DNA of 64,000 nt. Source: Streptomyces sp. AC555_RSS877 (GTDB lineage: Bacteria; Actinomycetota; Actinomycetes; Streptomycetales; Streptomycetaceae). The translations under genes and the position numbers were made by a program. How positions within the stretch are numbered: position 1 is the stretch's first letter; every line of letters begins with the position of its first letter. The stretch lies in assembly GCF_019049245.1 (NCBI RefSeq), contig NZ_JAGMUK010000079.1, forward strand, positions 143,479-207,478, given 5' to 3'. This document shows, piece by piece, positions 1 to 7,946 of this stretch. The notes beneath the pieces are model-generated. The model was not told where the DNA came from and ran no database searches. It worked only from the letters and a program-made list of their open reading frames with translations.

Positions 1-142
1 CGGCGGGCGGGCCCGGCGCGGGGCCCGTGGGCACGCTGCGGGACACGGGGGTGTTCGTCGCGAAGCCGCCGCTGCCGCTCAGCGCGAGGCCGAGCGCCGT
101 GGTGCCGGCGAGGGCGCTGAATGTACGTCTGCTGAGCCCCAA
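1..142 (-). CDS. Partial N-terminus of a Tat-exported protein
   Basis: Only the first 47 codons lie in the window; the gene runs off the left edge. The start is a TTG at 142, seven bases after a perfect AGGAGG (150-155). The encoded start, LGLSRRTFSALAG, carries the twin-arginine S-R-R-T-F motif followed by a hydrophobic Ala/Gly/Leu stretch and then a Pro/Thr-rich mature N-terminus, so the product is probably exported folded by the Tat pathway. Nothing of the catalytic or structural domain is visible, so the function cannot be named. It is divergent from the Rrf2 regulator. Confidence 0.7.
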   Translation of the reverse strand, partial: MGLSRRTFSALAGTTALGLALSGSGGFATNTPVSRSVPTGPAPGPPA

Positions 143-194
143 GGGAGCGCCTCCTGTAGTGCCTGTGCCGTCCGCGACCGAGGGTGCTGGGTCA

Positions 195-226
195 TTCTGT
201 ACGGTCGGACACCGCACAATTGTCGT
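195..226 (+). promoter_or_regulatory. Putative leaderless start and operator of the Rrf2 gene
   Basis: No Shine-Dalgarno sequence precedes the ATG at 227, which suggests a leaderless or very short-leader transcript. The 8-bp palindrome ACAATTGT (216-223) sits just before the start. An imperfect dyad, TGTACGGTCGGACA, lies at about 199-212. Either could be an autoregulatory site. Inference only. Confidence 0.3.
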
Positions 227-685
227 ATGAGGATCTCTGCGCGGGCGGACTACGCGGTACGGGCGGTGCTGGAGGTCGCCGTACGGCAGGACGGCGGACC
301 GGTGAAGGCGGAGACCGTCGCGGCCGTCCAGGGCATCCCGCACAAGTTCCTGGAAGGCATTCTCGGCGACCTGAGACGCGGCGGCATCGTCGACAGCCGG
401 CGCGGCGGGGGCGGCGGCTACCGGCTGGCCCGCGAGGCCGGGGCGATCACGGTCGCCGACGTCATCCGCGCAGTCGACGGGCCCATCGTGTCGGTGCGCG
501 GCGAACGGCCCACCGGACTCGCGTACACCGGATCGGCCCAGCCCCTGCTGCCGTTGTGGATCGCGCTGCGGGCCAACGTCCGCAAGATCCTGGAAGGCGT
601 CACCATCGCCGACATCGCGGCGGACGCCCTGCCCGAGCCGGTACAGCGGCTGGCGGCGGAACCGGCCGCCTGGGAGAACCCCTGA
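227..685 (+). CDS. Rrf2-family transcriptional regulator
   Basis: 152 aa, normal length for the Rrf2 family of winged-helix DNA-binding proteins. The start MRISARADYAVRAVLEVA is the typical first helix. The helix-turn-helix follows at about residues 25-55, and the wing at about 57-65 contains the family-typical basic, glycine-rich run (DSRRGGGGGY). The protein contains no cysteine at all, so it cannot ligate an iron-sulfur cluster as IscR and NsrR do. It therefore belongs to the cluster-free branch that senses another signal or acts constitutively. It stands alone, divergent from a Tat-exported protein gene that it may control. Target and signal are unknown. Confidence 0.9.
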   Translation: MRISARADYAVRAVLEVAVRQDGGPVKAETVAAVQGIPHKFLEGILGDLRRGGIVDSRRGGGGGYRLAREAGAITVADVIRAVDGPIVSVRGERPTGLAYTGSAQPLLPLWIALRANVRKILEGVTIADIAADALPEPVQRLAAEPAAWENP

Positions 686-980
686 GCCTGTGAGGGCCCC
701 TCCTCCGGGTCCCGGGTTCCACCCGGAATGACGACCCGCGGTCACGTCCCGTTCATCCCTGCTCAGCCACCGGGAAACCTACGACGACGGCACGCCCGCC
801 CGTGACGGTGTGAACGGGTCGGGGTGAATGGCCGGAGTTCGACCTGTCCATGACATGTCAGGTCTCCCTACGATGCGATCGCCTCGCGCCTCCACGGCAA
901 CTGCACAGAGTCTCCACAGCTTTGGAACCCGGAGCCGGGGCCCATCCACCCCCCACCGATCCCATCGAAAGGGAGGGACA
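686..980. other. Intergenic region, 295 bp
   Basis: No gene is seen. The notable elements are a 10-bp palindrome TGACATGTCA at 851-860 and, just downstream, CTACGAT (869-875), a plausible sigma-70-like -10 for the DUF4360 gene. If so, its leader is about 100 nt. There is no clear -35 at ideal spacing. Confidence 0.35.
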
Positions 981-1631
981 GTGACCACTGGCCTGCTCAT
1001 GGGTGGCGCGATCGCCGCGCTCCTCACCGCCGCACTGCCCGCGCAAAGCCCGTCCTCCGGGTTCGAGGACCCGCCCCCGGACAAGATCGTCATCAAGGTC
1101 GCCACGGTGAACGGCTCCGGCTGTCCGCAGGGCACCGCCGCGGTGGCCGTCTCCGAGGACAACACCGCCTTCACCGTGACCTACAGCGACTACCTCGCCC
1201 AGGCCGGCGGCAACTCGGACCCCACGGCCTTCCGCAAGAACTGCCAGCTCAACCTGCTCGTGCACGTCCCGCAGGGCTTCACGTACGCCGTCGCCAGCGC
1301 GGACTACCGCGGCTTCGCCGCACTCCAGTCCGGCGCGAGCGCCGTCCAGAGAGCCTCGTACTACTTCCAGGGTTCCTCGAGCACGGTGTTCAAGAGCCAC
1401 CCCTTCGCCGGCCCCTACAACGACAACTGGCAGGCCACCGACACCACGGACTGGGCCCAACTGGTCTGGGCACCCTGCGGAGTCCAGCGCAACTTCAACA
1501 TCAACACCGAGCTCCGCGTGACGGCCGGCAGCCAGGCGCCGGGCAAGGTCAGCTTCATGACGATGGACTCGACGGACGGGGACATCAGCACGGTGTACCA
1601 CCTGGCGTGGAAGGAGTGCCCGGAGTCCTGA
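981..1631 (+). CDS. Secreted DUF4360 protein
   Basis: 216 aa from a GTG at 981 with GGGAGGGACA immediately upstream. An in-frame ATG at 828 would add 51 non-secretory residues and is less likely. Residues 1-22 form a short signal peptide (VTTGLLMGGAIAALLTAALPA). The mature part matches the DUF4360 family of secreted beta-rich proteins: PPDKIVIKVATVNGSGCP near the start, then paired cysteines (SGCP, KNCQ, APCG, KECP) that could form two disulfides. DUF4360 proteins are extracellular proteins of unknown function in actinobacteria and some fungi. The gene is monocistronic and is followed by a strong hairpin. Confidence 0.85.
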   Translation: MTTGLLMGGAIAALLTAALPAQSPSSGFEDPPPDKIVIKVATVNGSGCPQGTAAVAVSEDNTAFTVTYSDYLAQAGGNSDPTAFRKNCQLNLLVHVPQGFTYAVASADYRGFAALQSGASAVQRASYYFQGSSSTVFKSHPFAGPYNDNWQATDTTDWAQLVWAPCGVQRNFNINTELRVTAGSQAPGKVSFMTMDSTDGDISTVYHLAWKECPES

Positions 1632-1641
1632 CGAGGTACCG

Positions 1642-1670
1642 CGGTGGCCCCGCGAGCGGCGGGGCCACCG
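1642..1670 (+). terminator. Hairpin terminator after the DUF4360 gene
   Basis: Perfect 12-bp arms CGGTGGCCCCGC (1642-1653) and GCGGGGCCACCG (1659-1670) with a 5-nt loop, 11 bp past the stop codon. There is no U-tract, as is usual for Streptomyces terminators. Confidence 0.75.
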
Positions 1671-1869
1671 CCGGTCCGTCCATGGCGCGCGTGAGAGTAA
1701 CTGTCATGAGCACGACATTATTGAGCGAGCCGGTTCCGTCGGTCTTCCGCCGGTCGGGTAAGGCGACAATCCGTCAAGTCCTTGCGAGACAGCCCGTCGT
1801 GCGAGGCGGGGCGAGGTAGCGTGGCGACCTAAAGGGATAAAACGGGTCAAAAGCTTCGAAGGGTTTCGC

Positions 1870-2178
1870 ATGGGAGTACGAATGAGGCTGACCGGACGCG
1901 TCGAACAGCGCATCGCCAAGGACTTCCCCGGCCGCGACGGCCGGGTCGTGGAGGAACTCCTCGCCGAACTCGTCCACCACCTCACCGAGCGGGGCGACAG
2001 CGAGGACAAGGAACGCATCGCCGCCGCGACCCTCCTGTGCAGCCGGGGCCGCATGGACCGCCTCCTCGACGCCCTGCAGCTGGCCAAGGAGGACTGGCGC
2101 GATGTGCTGGTGGGGGCGGGGCTGGCGGACGCGGGCTGGCGGGAACGGCTGGAGGCGGACTTCGGGCCGGGGGTGTGA
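1870..2178 (+). CDS. Small conserved actinobacterial protein of unknown function
   Basis: 102 aa from ATG 1870; a second in-frame ATG at 1882 is also possible. There is no signal peptide or membrane segment. The sequence is rich in Arg, Glu and Asp and predicted all-helical (RVVEELLAELVHHL, ERIAAATLLCSRGRMDRLLDAL, DWRDVLVGAGL). It resembles small Streptomyces hypothetical proteins that are usually annotated without a domain. It is separated from the preceding gene by a terminator and about 200 bp of AT-richer sequence, so it is probably transcribed alone. No function is proposed. Confidence 0.75.
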   Translation: MGVRMRLTGRVEQRIAKDFPGRDGRVVEELLAELVHHLTERGDSEDKERIAAATLLCSRGRMDRLLDALQLAKEDWRDVLVGAGLADAGWRERLEADFGPGV

Positions 2179-2274
2179 GAAAGGGCCTGCCGCGGCCGTG
2201 ATCGAGGAGGTGCCGTACCGGGGGAGCGATTACTGGGGCTGCGCGGACCATTGACGCGGAAGGGGTTCGATTCT

Positions 2275-2323
2275 ACGGTCCGTCCGAAGTTCTGATCGGT
2301 GATCGAAATACCGAACGGACCGT
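2275..2323. promoter_or_regulatory. Paired ACGGNCCGT operators upstream of the arabinan genes
   Basis: Two copies of the odd palindrome ACGGNCCGT lie at 2275-2283 and 2315-2323. Their centres are exactly 40 bp apart, about four helical turns. As a pair they form a 10-bp inverted repeat, TACGGTCCGT/ACGGACCGTA. They lie 25-75 bp before the first GH43 gene, where a sugar-responsive repressor (LacI, GntR or TetR type) would be expected. No regulator gene is adjacent. Confidence 0.55.
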
Positions 2324-2348
2324 ATCCCCCCGCACAAGGAGGCCCCGC

Positions 2349-3326
2349 GTGAGCCGCACCTCCCGTACACCCCGCCGAACCGCCCTCCTAGCCGTCCCAG
2401 CAGCCGTCCTGCTCGCCCTGATACCGAGCAGCGCGTCCGCCTACCCCAACCCCGGCCGGGTCACCGGCGACATCGTCGTCCACGACCCGACGATGATCCG
2501 CACCTCCTCCGGCCGCTACCTGCTCTACGGCACCGGCGGCGGCCTCGACCACAAGAGCTCCACCGACCGGACCGCCTTCGTCGGCGGCGCCGACGCCTTC
2601 TCCGCCAAGCCGGGTTGGTGGTCGTCGTACGCCACCGAGGCCTGGGCGCCCGACATCTCGTACCACGGCGGCAAGTACCTGATGTACTACGCCGTCTCGA
2701 CCTTCGGGTCGAACAGGTCCGCCATCGGACTGGCGACCTCGGCGACCGGGCTGCCCGGCTCCTGGACCGACCAGGGCACCGTCTACACCTCCACCACCTC
2801 CAGCGACTACAACGCCATCGACCCGAACCTCTTCGTGGACACCGACGGCAAGTGGTGGCTGTCCTTCGGCAGTTGGTGGACCGGCCTGAAGATGATCCAG
2901 ATCAACCCCGCCACCGGCAAGCAGCTCGCCGGCAACACCACGCGCTACTCGATCGCCTCCCGCCCCACCGGGACCAAGGCCGTCGAGGCCCCGTCCATCG
3001 TCAAGCGGGGGAGCTACTACTACCTCTTCGCCTCGTACGACACCTGCTGCGCCGGCACCGGGTCGACGTACAAGGTCAAGGTCGGCCGCGCCACCAGTGT
3101 CACCGGGCCGTACCACGACAAGAACGGCGTCCCGATGACGAACAACGGCGGGACGCCGGTGCTGGAGACCCACGGGAGCGTGATCGGCCCCGGCGGACAG
3201 TCGATCATGAACGACTCCGACGGGGACCTGATCGTCTACCACTACTACGACGGCAACGACAACGGCACGCCCAAGCTGGGCGTCAACCTACTGAACTGGA
3301 GCTCCGGATGGCCCGTCGCATACTGA
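2349..3326 (+). CDS. Secreted GH43 arabinan endo-1,5-alpha-L-arabinanase
   Basis: 325 aa from GTG 2349, with AAGGAGG eight bases upstream. A Sec signal peptide covers residues 1-31 and ends SSASA. The rest is a single five-bladed beta-propeller of glycoside hydrolase family 43. The three acidic residues expected of GH43 are visible: Asp in HDPTMI (about 46, general base), Asp in IDPNLF (about 158, pKa modulator) and Glu in VEAPSI (about 213, general acid). The SFGSWW and APDISYHGGKYLMYY motifs are typical of arabinanases. The enzyme should cut internal alpha-1,5 linkages of arabinan outside the cell. The downstream GH43 gene starts before this one stops, so the two are translationally coupled. 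Substrate is by family; arabinan is the likeliest. Confidence 0.85.
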   Translation: MSRTSRTPRRTALLAVPAAVLLALIPSSASAYPNPGRVTGDIVVHDPTMIRTSSGRYLLYGTGGGLDHKSSTDRTAFVGGADAFSAKPGWWSSYATEAWAPDISYHGGKYLMYYAVSTFGSNRSAIGLATSATGLPGSWTDQGTVYTSTTSSDYNAIDPNLFVDTDGKWWLSFGSWWTGLKMIQINPATGKQLAGNTTRYSIASRPTGTKAVEAPSIVKRGSYYYLFASYDTCCAGTGSTYKVKVGRATSVTGPYHDKNGVPMTNNGGTPVLETHGSVIGPGGQSIMNDSDGDLIVYHYYDGNDNGTPKLGVNLLNWSSGWPVAY

Positions 3327-4744
3327 CCCTGCTGGCAGCGCTGCTGCTGGCTCTCTCGCTCGGGCAGTCGTCCGCGAGCGCGGCCTCGTTCACCAACGCG
3401 ATCAAGGCGCAGAAGGGCGCCGACCCCTGGATCTCGTTCCACAACGGCAACTACTACATGGTGACGACCAGTTGGACCGACGTCATCACCCTGCGCAAGT
3501 CCGCCACCCTCGCCGGCCTGGCCACCGCGCCCAGCGTCCAGGTGTGGAAGGGCGACGCCGCCTCCCCGGGCTTCAACACCTGGGCGCCCGAGATGCACTA
3601 CCTCAACGGCCGCTGGTACCTGTACTACGTCGCCGGACAGAACGTCTCCGACTACAACCCGACCCAGCGCACGCACGTCCTGGAGAGCGCGGGCTCGGAT
3701 CCGATGGGCCCGTACACGTACAAGAACCAGCTCAACTCCGCCTGGATGCTGGACCCGACGGTCGCCACCATCAACGGGCAGCTGTACCTGTTCGGCAGCG
3801 CGGGCGGAGGCGGCACCCAGAACCTCGTCGCGGCGCGGATGTCCAACCCGTACACCCTCGCCACCGGCTTCTCCACCATCTCCACGCCGACCAACTCGTG
3901 GGAGACGTCCGGCGCCCCGGTGAACGAGGGGCCGGAGATCCTCCAACGCGGTGGCAGGACCTTCCTCATCTACTCGGCGAGCGGCTGCTGGACCCCCGAC
4001 TACAAGCTCGGCCAGCTCACCCTCACCGGCTCCGATCCGCTGTCCGCGTCCTCGTGGACGAAGAAGTCCACGCCGGTGTTCCAGCGGAACGACGCGAACG
4101 GTGTCTACGGTCCCGGTCACCACGGCCACTTCAAGTCCCCTGACGGCACCGAGGACTGGATCGTCTACCACGCCAACGACGCCGCCTCCGAGGGCTGCGA
4201 CAACGGGCGTACGGCGCGGGCTCAGAAGCTCACCTGGAACTCCGACGGCACGCCGAACTTCGGTACGCCGGTCAGGCTCGGGGCGAGCCTGACCGGCCCG
4301 TCCGGTGAGCCGTCCACCGCGTCGACGACGTACACCATCAGCAACCGCAACAGCGGCAAGTGCCTCGACGTCGCCGGGAGCTCGACGGCCGACGGTGCCA
4401 ACGTCCAGCAGTACACGTGCGGCAGCGGCAACAACCAGAGGTGGCGGATCGAGGACCAGGGCGACGACACCAGCCGGCTCGTGAACGTCGCCACCGGCAA
4501 GGTGCTCGACACCGCCGACTGCTCGTCCGCCGACGGTGCCGACCTGCGGCAGTGGTCGTGGCTGAACAACACCTGCCAGCGGTTCCGGTTCCTGGCCACC
4601 GACAGCGGCTACGTCCGCATCGTCAACCAGGCCACGGGCAAGGTCGCCGACGTCGCGAACTGCTCCGCCGCGGACGCCGCCGACGTACGTCAGTGGTCCT
4701 GGCTGAACAACGCCTGCCAGCAGTGGAGGCTGAACCCGGTTTAA
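3308..4744 (+). CDS. Secreted GH43 arabinofuranosidase-type enzyme with C-terminal ricin-B/CBM13 domain
   Basis: 478 aa. The ATG at 3308 lies inside the last codons of the upstream arabinanase (19-nt overlap). A signal peptide covers residues 1-25 (LLALSLGQSSASA). The GH43 propeller spans about 28-335 with Asp in GADPWIS, Asp in MLDPTV and Glu in NEGPEIL as the catalytic triad. It resembles exo-acting 1,5-alpha-L-arabinofuranosidases of GH43. Residues about 345-478 form a ricin-type beta-trefoil (CBM13) with three Q-x-W/F repeats (QRWRIED, QRFRFL, QQWRLNPV), presumably binding the polysaccharide. Together with its partner it forms an endo/exo arabinan-degrading pair. The exo specificity is inference; the family and modules are clear. 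Confidence 0.85.
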   Translation: MARRILTLLAALLLALSLGQSSASAASFTNAIKAQKGADPWISFHNGNYYMVTTSWTDVITLRKSATLAGLATAPSVQVWKGDAASPGFNTWAPEMHYLNGRWYLYYVAGQNVSDYNPTQRTHVLESAGSDPMGPYTYKNQLNSAWMLDPTVATINGQLYLFGSAGGGGTQNLVAARMSNPYTLATGFSTISTPTNSWETSGAPVNEGPEILQRGGRTFLIYSASGCWTPDYKLGQLTLTGSDPLSASSWTKKSTPVFQRNDANGVYGPGHHGHFKSPDGTEDWIVYHANDAASEGCDNGRTARAQKLTWNSDGTPNFGTPVRLGASLTGPSGEPSTASTTYTISNRNSGKCLDVAGSSTADGANVQQYTCGSGNNQRWRIEDQGDDTSRLVNVATGKVLDTADCSSADGADLRQWSWLNNTCQRFRFLATDSGYVRIVNQATGKVADVANCSAADAADVRQWSWLNNACQQWRLNPV

Positions 4745-4798
4745 GGCAGCCCGCAAGGGCGGTTCTCGCCCCCGCCGCCCCTTCCCGTTCCCGTCCTT

Positions 4799-4919
4799 CT
4801 GGGGCTCCGCCCCCAAACCCCCGCTCCTCAAACGCCGGAGGGGCTGAATTTCAGCCCGTCCGGCGTTTGAGGACGAGGCCCTTCGGGCCGAAGCGGGGGT
4901 CTGGGGGCGGAGCCCCCAG
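4799..4919. repeat. Nested long inverted repeat and bidirectional terminator
   Basis: Three nested stems share one axis. The outer arms are CTGGGGCTCCGCCCCC and its near-complement (4799-4825 with 4892-4919). The middle arms are a perfect 15-bp pair, TCCTCAAACGCCGGA/TCCGGCGTTTGAGGA (4825-4839, 4859-4873). The inner pair is GGGCTGAA/TTCAGCCC. It lies between convergent genes and can terminate both. The same outer arm recurs at 34784, which marks it as a dispersed Streptomyces repeat. Confidence 0.75.
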
Positions 4920-4986
4920 GGGCGGGACGGGGCGGGACGGGGCGGCGGGGGCGCGACCAGTCACAAACCTGCGGCGTCCAGGCGTC

Positions 4987-6663
4987 TCAGCCGGCCTGGC
5001 CCATGCCCGCCGCGTTCGGCCAGCGCTGGGCACCCGGCCAGCCGGTCGCCGGAGCCGTCGACAGGTCCTGTACGCCGGCCGGGGCGGTCATGCCGCGGAC
5101 CTGGGCCGCGGTGAGGCCGCCGCGGGCGGGGACACCCGGCGGGGTCTGGCCGGTCATCGCGGCGGCGGCGGGCATCGGAGCGGCCATGGGGGCCGGAGCC
5201 GGCGCCTGCACCGGGTTCGGGGGCTGCATCGGGTTCGGGGCCTGCGACGGCACCGGAGCCGGGGCGGGGGCCGGGTAGCCGACCGGCTGTGGGGCCGCCT
5301 GGGCCACCGCCGGCATCGGCATCCCGGCCCCGAACGGCTGACCCGGCTGTGGGGTCTGGGCCGCGGCGGGCATCGGCATGCCGGCGCCGATGGACGGGGC
5401 GGCCTGGGGTTCCGGGGCGGCGGCCATGGCCTGAGCGGCGAGGCCCTGCATGCCGGAGCCGTTGGTGGCGCCGACCAACCGGTCGACTGCCGCCGTACCC
5501 GAGCTGTAGCTGGTCCCTGTAGCCAGCTCGGGCACGGCGGCTCCCCTCCTGGTCCCGTAGAGCACCTGTTCCAGGCCGGACACCAGGCGACGCACGTCCA
5601 CCTGGGGGCGCACCACGAGTCTCAGGAAGCGGCTTGAGGAGCCGATCTTGTTGCCGCACTCGCGGACGAGGATCCGGTGCTCGGTGAGCATCCGGTCCCG
5701 GACCACGGTGCCTTCGGCGCCCACGGGCAGGCGTACGAAGAGGAAGTTGCCCTGTGACGGGTAGACCGTCAGTCCGGGCAGGGACGCGAGCTGGCCGGCC
5801 ATGTCCAGGCGGTCGCGGCGGACTTGTTGGAGGCTCTGCGCGTACTCGGCGCCGTGCTGCTTGAGGATGAACACCACGTGCTCGGCGAAGGAGTTGAGGT
5901 TCCACTTGGGCAGCATCGAGCGGATGCGGCCGGCGAGGGACGGGTTGGCGACCAGGTAGCCGAACCGTATGCCGTGCAGGCCGAAGTTCTTGCCGAGGCT
6001 GCGCAGCACGATCACGTTCGGCCGCAGCATCGCCTCCTGGACGACGCTCGGCTCGACCTCCGCGTCCGCGAACTCCAGGAACGACTCGTCGATGATGACC
6101 AGGTCCAGGTCCGCCATCGCGTCCATGAACTGCACGATGGCGTGCTTGTGCAGGAAGCCGCCGTCGGGGTTGTTCGGGTTGCAGATCACGGCCACCCGGG
6201 TGCCGCGCGCCCGGATGAACTCGGCGTACTGCGCGAGGTCCAGGGCGAAGCCGCTGGACTCCTGGAGCGGGAACATGTCGACCCGCTTGCCGGTCTCCAT
6301 CGGCTGGTCGGTCCAGCGGCCGAAGGTGGGGACGGGGATGGCGAGGGACTCCCGCACCAGCAGGTGGTCGATCCAGGTGATGAGCTCGGTCGAGCCGTTG
6401 CCCATCGCCACGCACTGCGGCGGGAGTTGGAGCAGGCTGCACAGCTCGGCCGTGATGGTGTCGGCGCTGCTCGGGTAGTACGTGATGATGTCCCGCAGCC
6501 GTCCGGCCATCTCCTCGAACATGGCAGGCGTGGGGAAGTACGGGTTGCAGGGGATGCAGAAGTCGACCGGACCGGCTCCTTCGCCGCCCTCCCGCGTGAG
6601 CGCCGCCATCGACGGGCTGTGCGCCGCGGTGCTGCGGAACAGCGAGGTGACGTTGTCAGCCAA
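4987..6663 (-). CDS. PLP-dependent class I/II aminotransferase with Pro/Ala/Met-rich C-terminal tail
   Basis: 558 aa from a TTG at 6663 with GGAGG six bases upstream. Residues about 30-365 are a fold-type I aminotransferase close to histidinol-phosphate/threonine-phosphate aminotransferases: ICNPNNPDGG, the IIDESFLEF aspartate that contacts the pyridine nitrogen, the Schiff-base lysine K225 in RSLGKNFGLHG, and a C-terminal Arg region LRLVVRP. Normal relatives end near residue 370. Here about 190 extra residues of low complexity follow, with near-repeats such as GAGMPMPA(A/V)AQ and many PAP/PNP units. Substrate is unknown; there is no amino-acid pathway gene nearby. The tail may serve anchoring or multimerisation. 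The leader RNA can hide the ribosome binding site (see 6669-6763). Confidence 0.8.
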   Translation of the reverse strand: MADNVTSLFRSTAAHSPSMAALTREGGEGAGPVDFCIPCNPYFPTPAMFEEMAGRLRDIITYYPSSADTITAELCSLLQLPPQCVAMGNGSTELITWIDHLLVRESLAIPVPTFGRWTDQPMETGKRVDMFPLQESSGFALDLAQYAEFIRARGTRVAVICNPNNPDGGFLHKHAIVQFMDAMADLDLVIIDESFLEFADAEVEPSVVQEAMLRPNVIVLRSLGKNFGLHGIRFGYLVANPSLAGRIRSMLPKWNLNSFAEHVVFILKQHGAEYAQSLQQVRRDRLDMAGQLASLPGLTVYPSQGNFLFVRLPVGAEGTVVRDRMLTEHRILVRECGNKIGSSSRFLRLVVRPQVDVRRLVSGLEQVLYGTRRGAAVPELATGTSYSSGTAAVDRLVGATNGSGMQGLAAQAMAAAPEPQAAPSIGAGMPMPAAAQTPQPGQPFGAGMPMPAVAQAAPQPVGYPAPAPAPVPSQAPNPMQPPNPVQAPAPAPMAAPMPAAAAMTGQTPPGVPARGGLTAAQVRGMTAPAGVQDLSTAPATGWPGAQRWPNAAGMGQAG

Positions 6664-6668
6664 AGGGA

Positions 6669-6763
6669 GCCTCCGTATGGGGCGGGCCCGGTGGGGACGA
6701 CTGGGCCCGTCGTCATTGGGTGGCCCGCGCGGGGGAGCACGGGCCGCCCTTACATACGGAGGC
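6669..6763 (-). promoter_or_regulatory. Leader hairpin that sequesters the aminotransferase ribosome binding site
   Basis: In the minus-strand transcript a perfect 10-bp pair GCCTCCGTAT (6754-6763) / ATACGGAGGC (6669-6678) is continued inward by GGGCGGCCCG / CGGGCCCGCCC with one bulge. The 3' arm contains the GGAGG that serves the TTG start at 6663. Folding would block translation, so this looks like an attenuator, thermosensor or ligand-controlled leader. No known riboswitch consensus was recognised. Confidence 0.55.
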
Positions 6764-6827
6764 TCGGGTGGTGCTGTTCAACCGCTGAGAAACGGGTAGG
6801 AACTTGTGCGCCACCTGTGGAGAACGG

Positions 6828-7874
6828 TCACGCGTGGAACGAGTGCACGGTCGTCGACCGGTACGTCTGCCCAGGTCGGAGCACCGTCGAGGGGAACGAC
6901 GGCTGGTTCGGCGAGTCCGGGAAGTGCTGCGTCTCCAGGCAGAGGGCGTCCCCCTGGCGGTAGATGCCGCCGCCCGTGCCGACCAGAGTGCCGTCGAGGA
7001 AGTTGCCCGAGTAGAACTGCAGTCCCGGCTCGGTCGTCGCGATCTTCATGGTCCGTCCGGAGGACGGGTCCCTCAGCGTCGCGACGTGCTCCGGCTCGTC
7101 CGTGCTCCCCTTGTCGAGGACGTAGTTGTGGTCGATGCCCTTGGCGTACAGCAGCTGTTGGTGGGCGGCCCGGAGGTCCTGGCCGACCGTCTTGGTGCGG
7201 CGGAAGTCGAAGGGGGTGCCGGCGACCTCCGCCGGCTCGCCGGTGGGGATCAGACCGGAGTCGACGGGCGTGTAGCGGGAGGCCGCGATCTCCAGCTCGT
7301 GGTCGTGGGCGGTGCCGCTGTTCTCGCCGGCCAGGTTCCAGTAGACGTGGCTGGTGAGGTTCACGACGGTGGCCCTGTCCGTGGTGGCCTCGTAGTCGAC
7401 GCGCCAGTCGCCCTGCCCGGTGAGGGTGTACGTCACCTTCGTCGTGAGCGTGCCGGGGTGGCCCATCTCGCCGTCGGCGCTCGTGCGGTACAGGTACAGG
7501 CCGACGTCGGAGCCCTCGGTGAACGGCTCGACGTCCCACACGCGCTTGTCGAAGCCCTCGGCGCCGCCGTGCAGGCTGTTGACGCCGTCGTTGACGTCCA
7601 CCTGGTGGCTCGTGCCGTCCAGAGTGAACCGGCCCTCGGCGATGCGGTTGCCGTAGCGGCCGATCAGCGCGCCGAAGTACGGGCTCCCGGCGACGTAGTC
7701 CTCGATGGTGCCGAAGCCGAGGGAGACGTTGGCGTACCGGCCCTCGCGGTCAGGGATCTCCAGGGACTGGACGACGCCACCCCAGGACAGGACCTTCAGG
7801 CGGGTGCCGCCGTTCTCCAGCGCCCAGCTGTGGATCTCGGTGCCGTCGGCGAGCGTGCCGAAGTGCGACTTCAC
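6828..7874 (-). CDS. galM: Aldose 1-epimerase (galactose mutarotase)
   Basis: 348 aa, cytoplasmic, no signal peptide. It interconverts alpha and beta anomers of aldohexoses. Family signatures are present: GRYGNRIAEGRF, NLTSHVYWNL carrying the conserved His, GIDHNYVLD, and the catalytic Glu in CLETQHFPDSPNQP near the C-terminus. It lies just downstream of the sugar ABC transporter in the same direction, with a hairpin between (7902-7927), so it may be expressed with partial read-through. Its role would be to equilibrate the imported sugar before oxidation or phosphorylation. A paralogue is encoded at 26317-27288. Confidence 0.9.
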   Translation of the reverse strand: MKSHFGTLADGTEIHSWALENGGTRLKVLSWGGVVQSLEIPDREGRYANVSLGFGTIEDYVAGSPYFGALIGRYGNRIAEGRFTLDGTSHQVDVNDGVNSLHGGAEGFDKRVWDVEPFTEGSDVGLYLYRTSADGEMGHPGTLTTKVTYTLTGQGDWRVDYEATTDRATVVNLTSHVYWNLAGENSGTAHDHELEIAASRYTPVDSGLIPTGEPAEVAGTPFDFRRTKTVGQDLRAAHQQLLYAKGIDHNYVLDKGSTDEPEHVATLRDPSSGRTMKIATTEPGLQFYSGNFLDGTLVGTGGGIYRQGDALCLETQHFPDSPNQPSFPSTVLRPGQTYRSTTVHSFHA

Positions 7875-7901
7875 AGGCTTCCTCCTGTTCCTCCCGTGGA
7901 A

Positions 7902-7927
7902 AGGGCCCCGCCTTCCGGCGGGGCCCT
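7902..7927 (-). terminator. Terminator after the sugar transporter operon
   Basis: Perfect 11-bp stem AGGGCCCCGCC / GGCGGGGCCCT with loop TTCC. It lies 20 bp past the permease stop and upstream of the mutarotase start. Confidence 0.8.
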
Positions 7928-7946
7928 CACGTGCCGGCGTGGTCGG

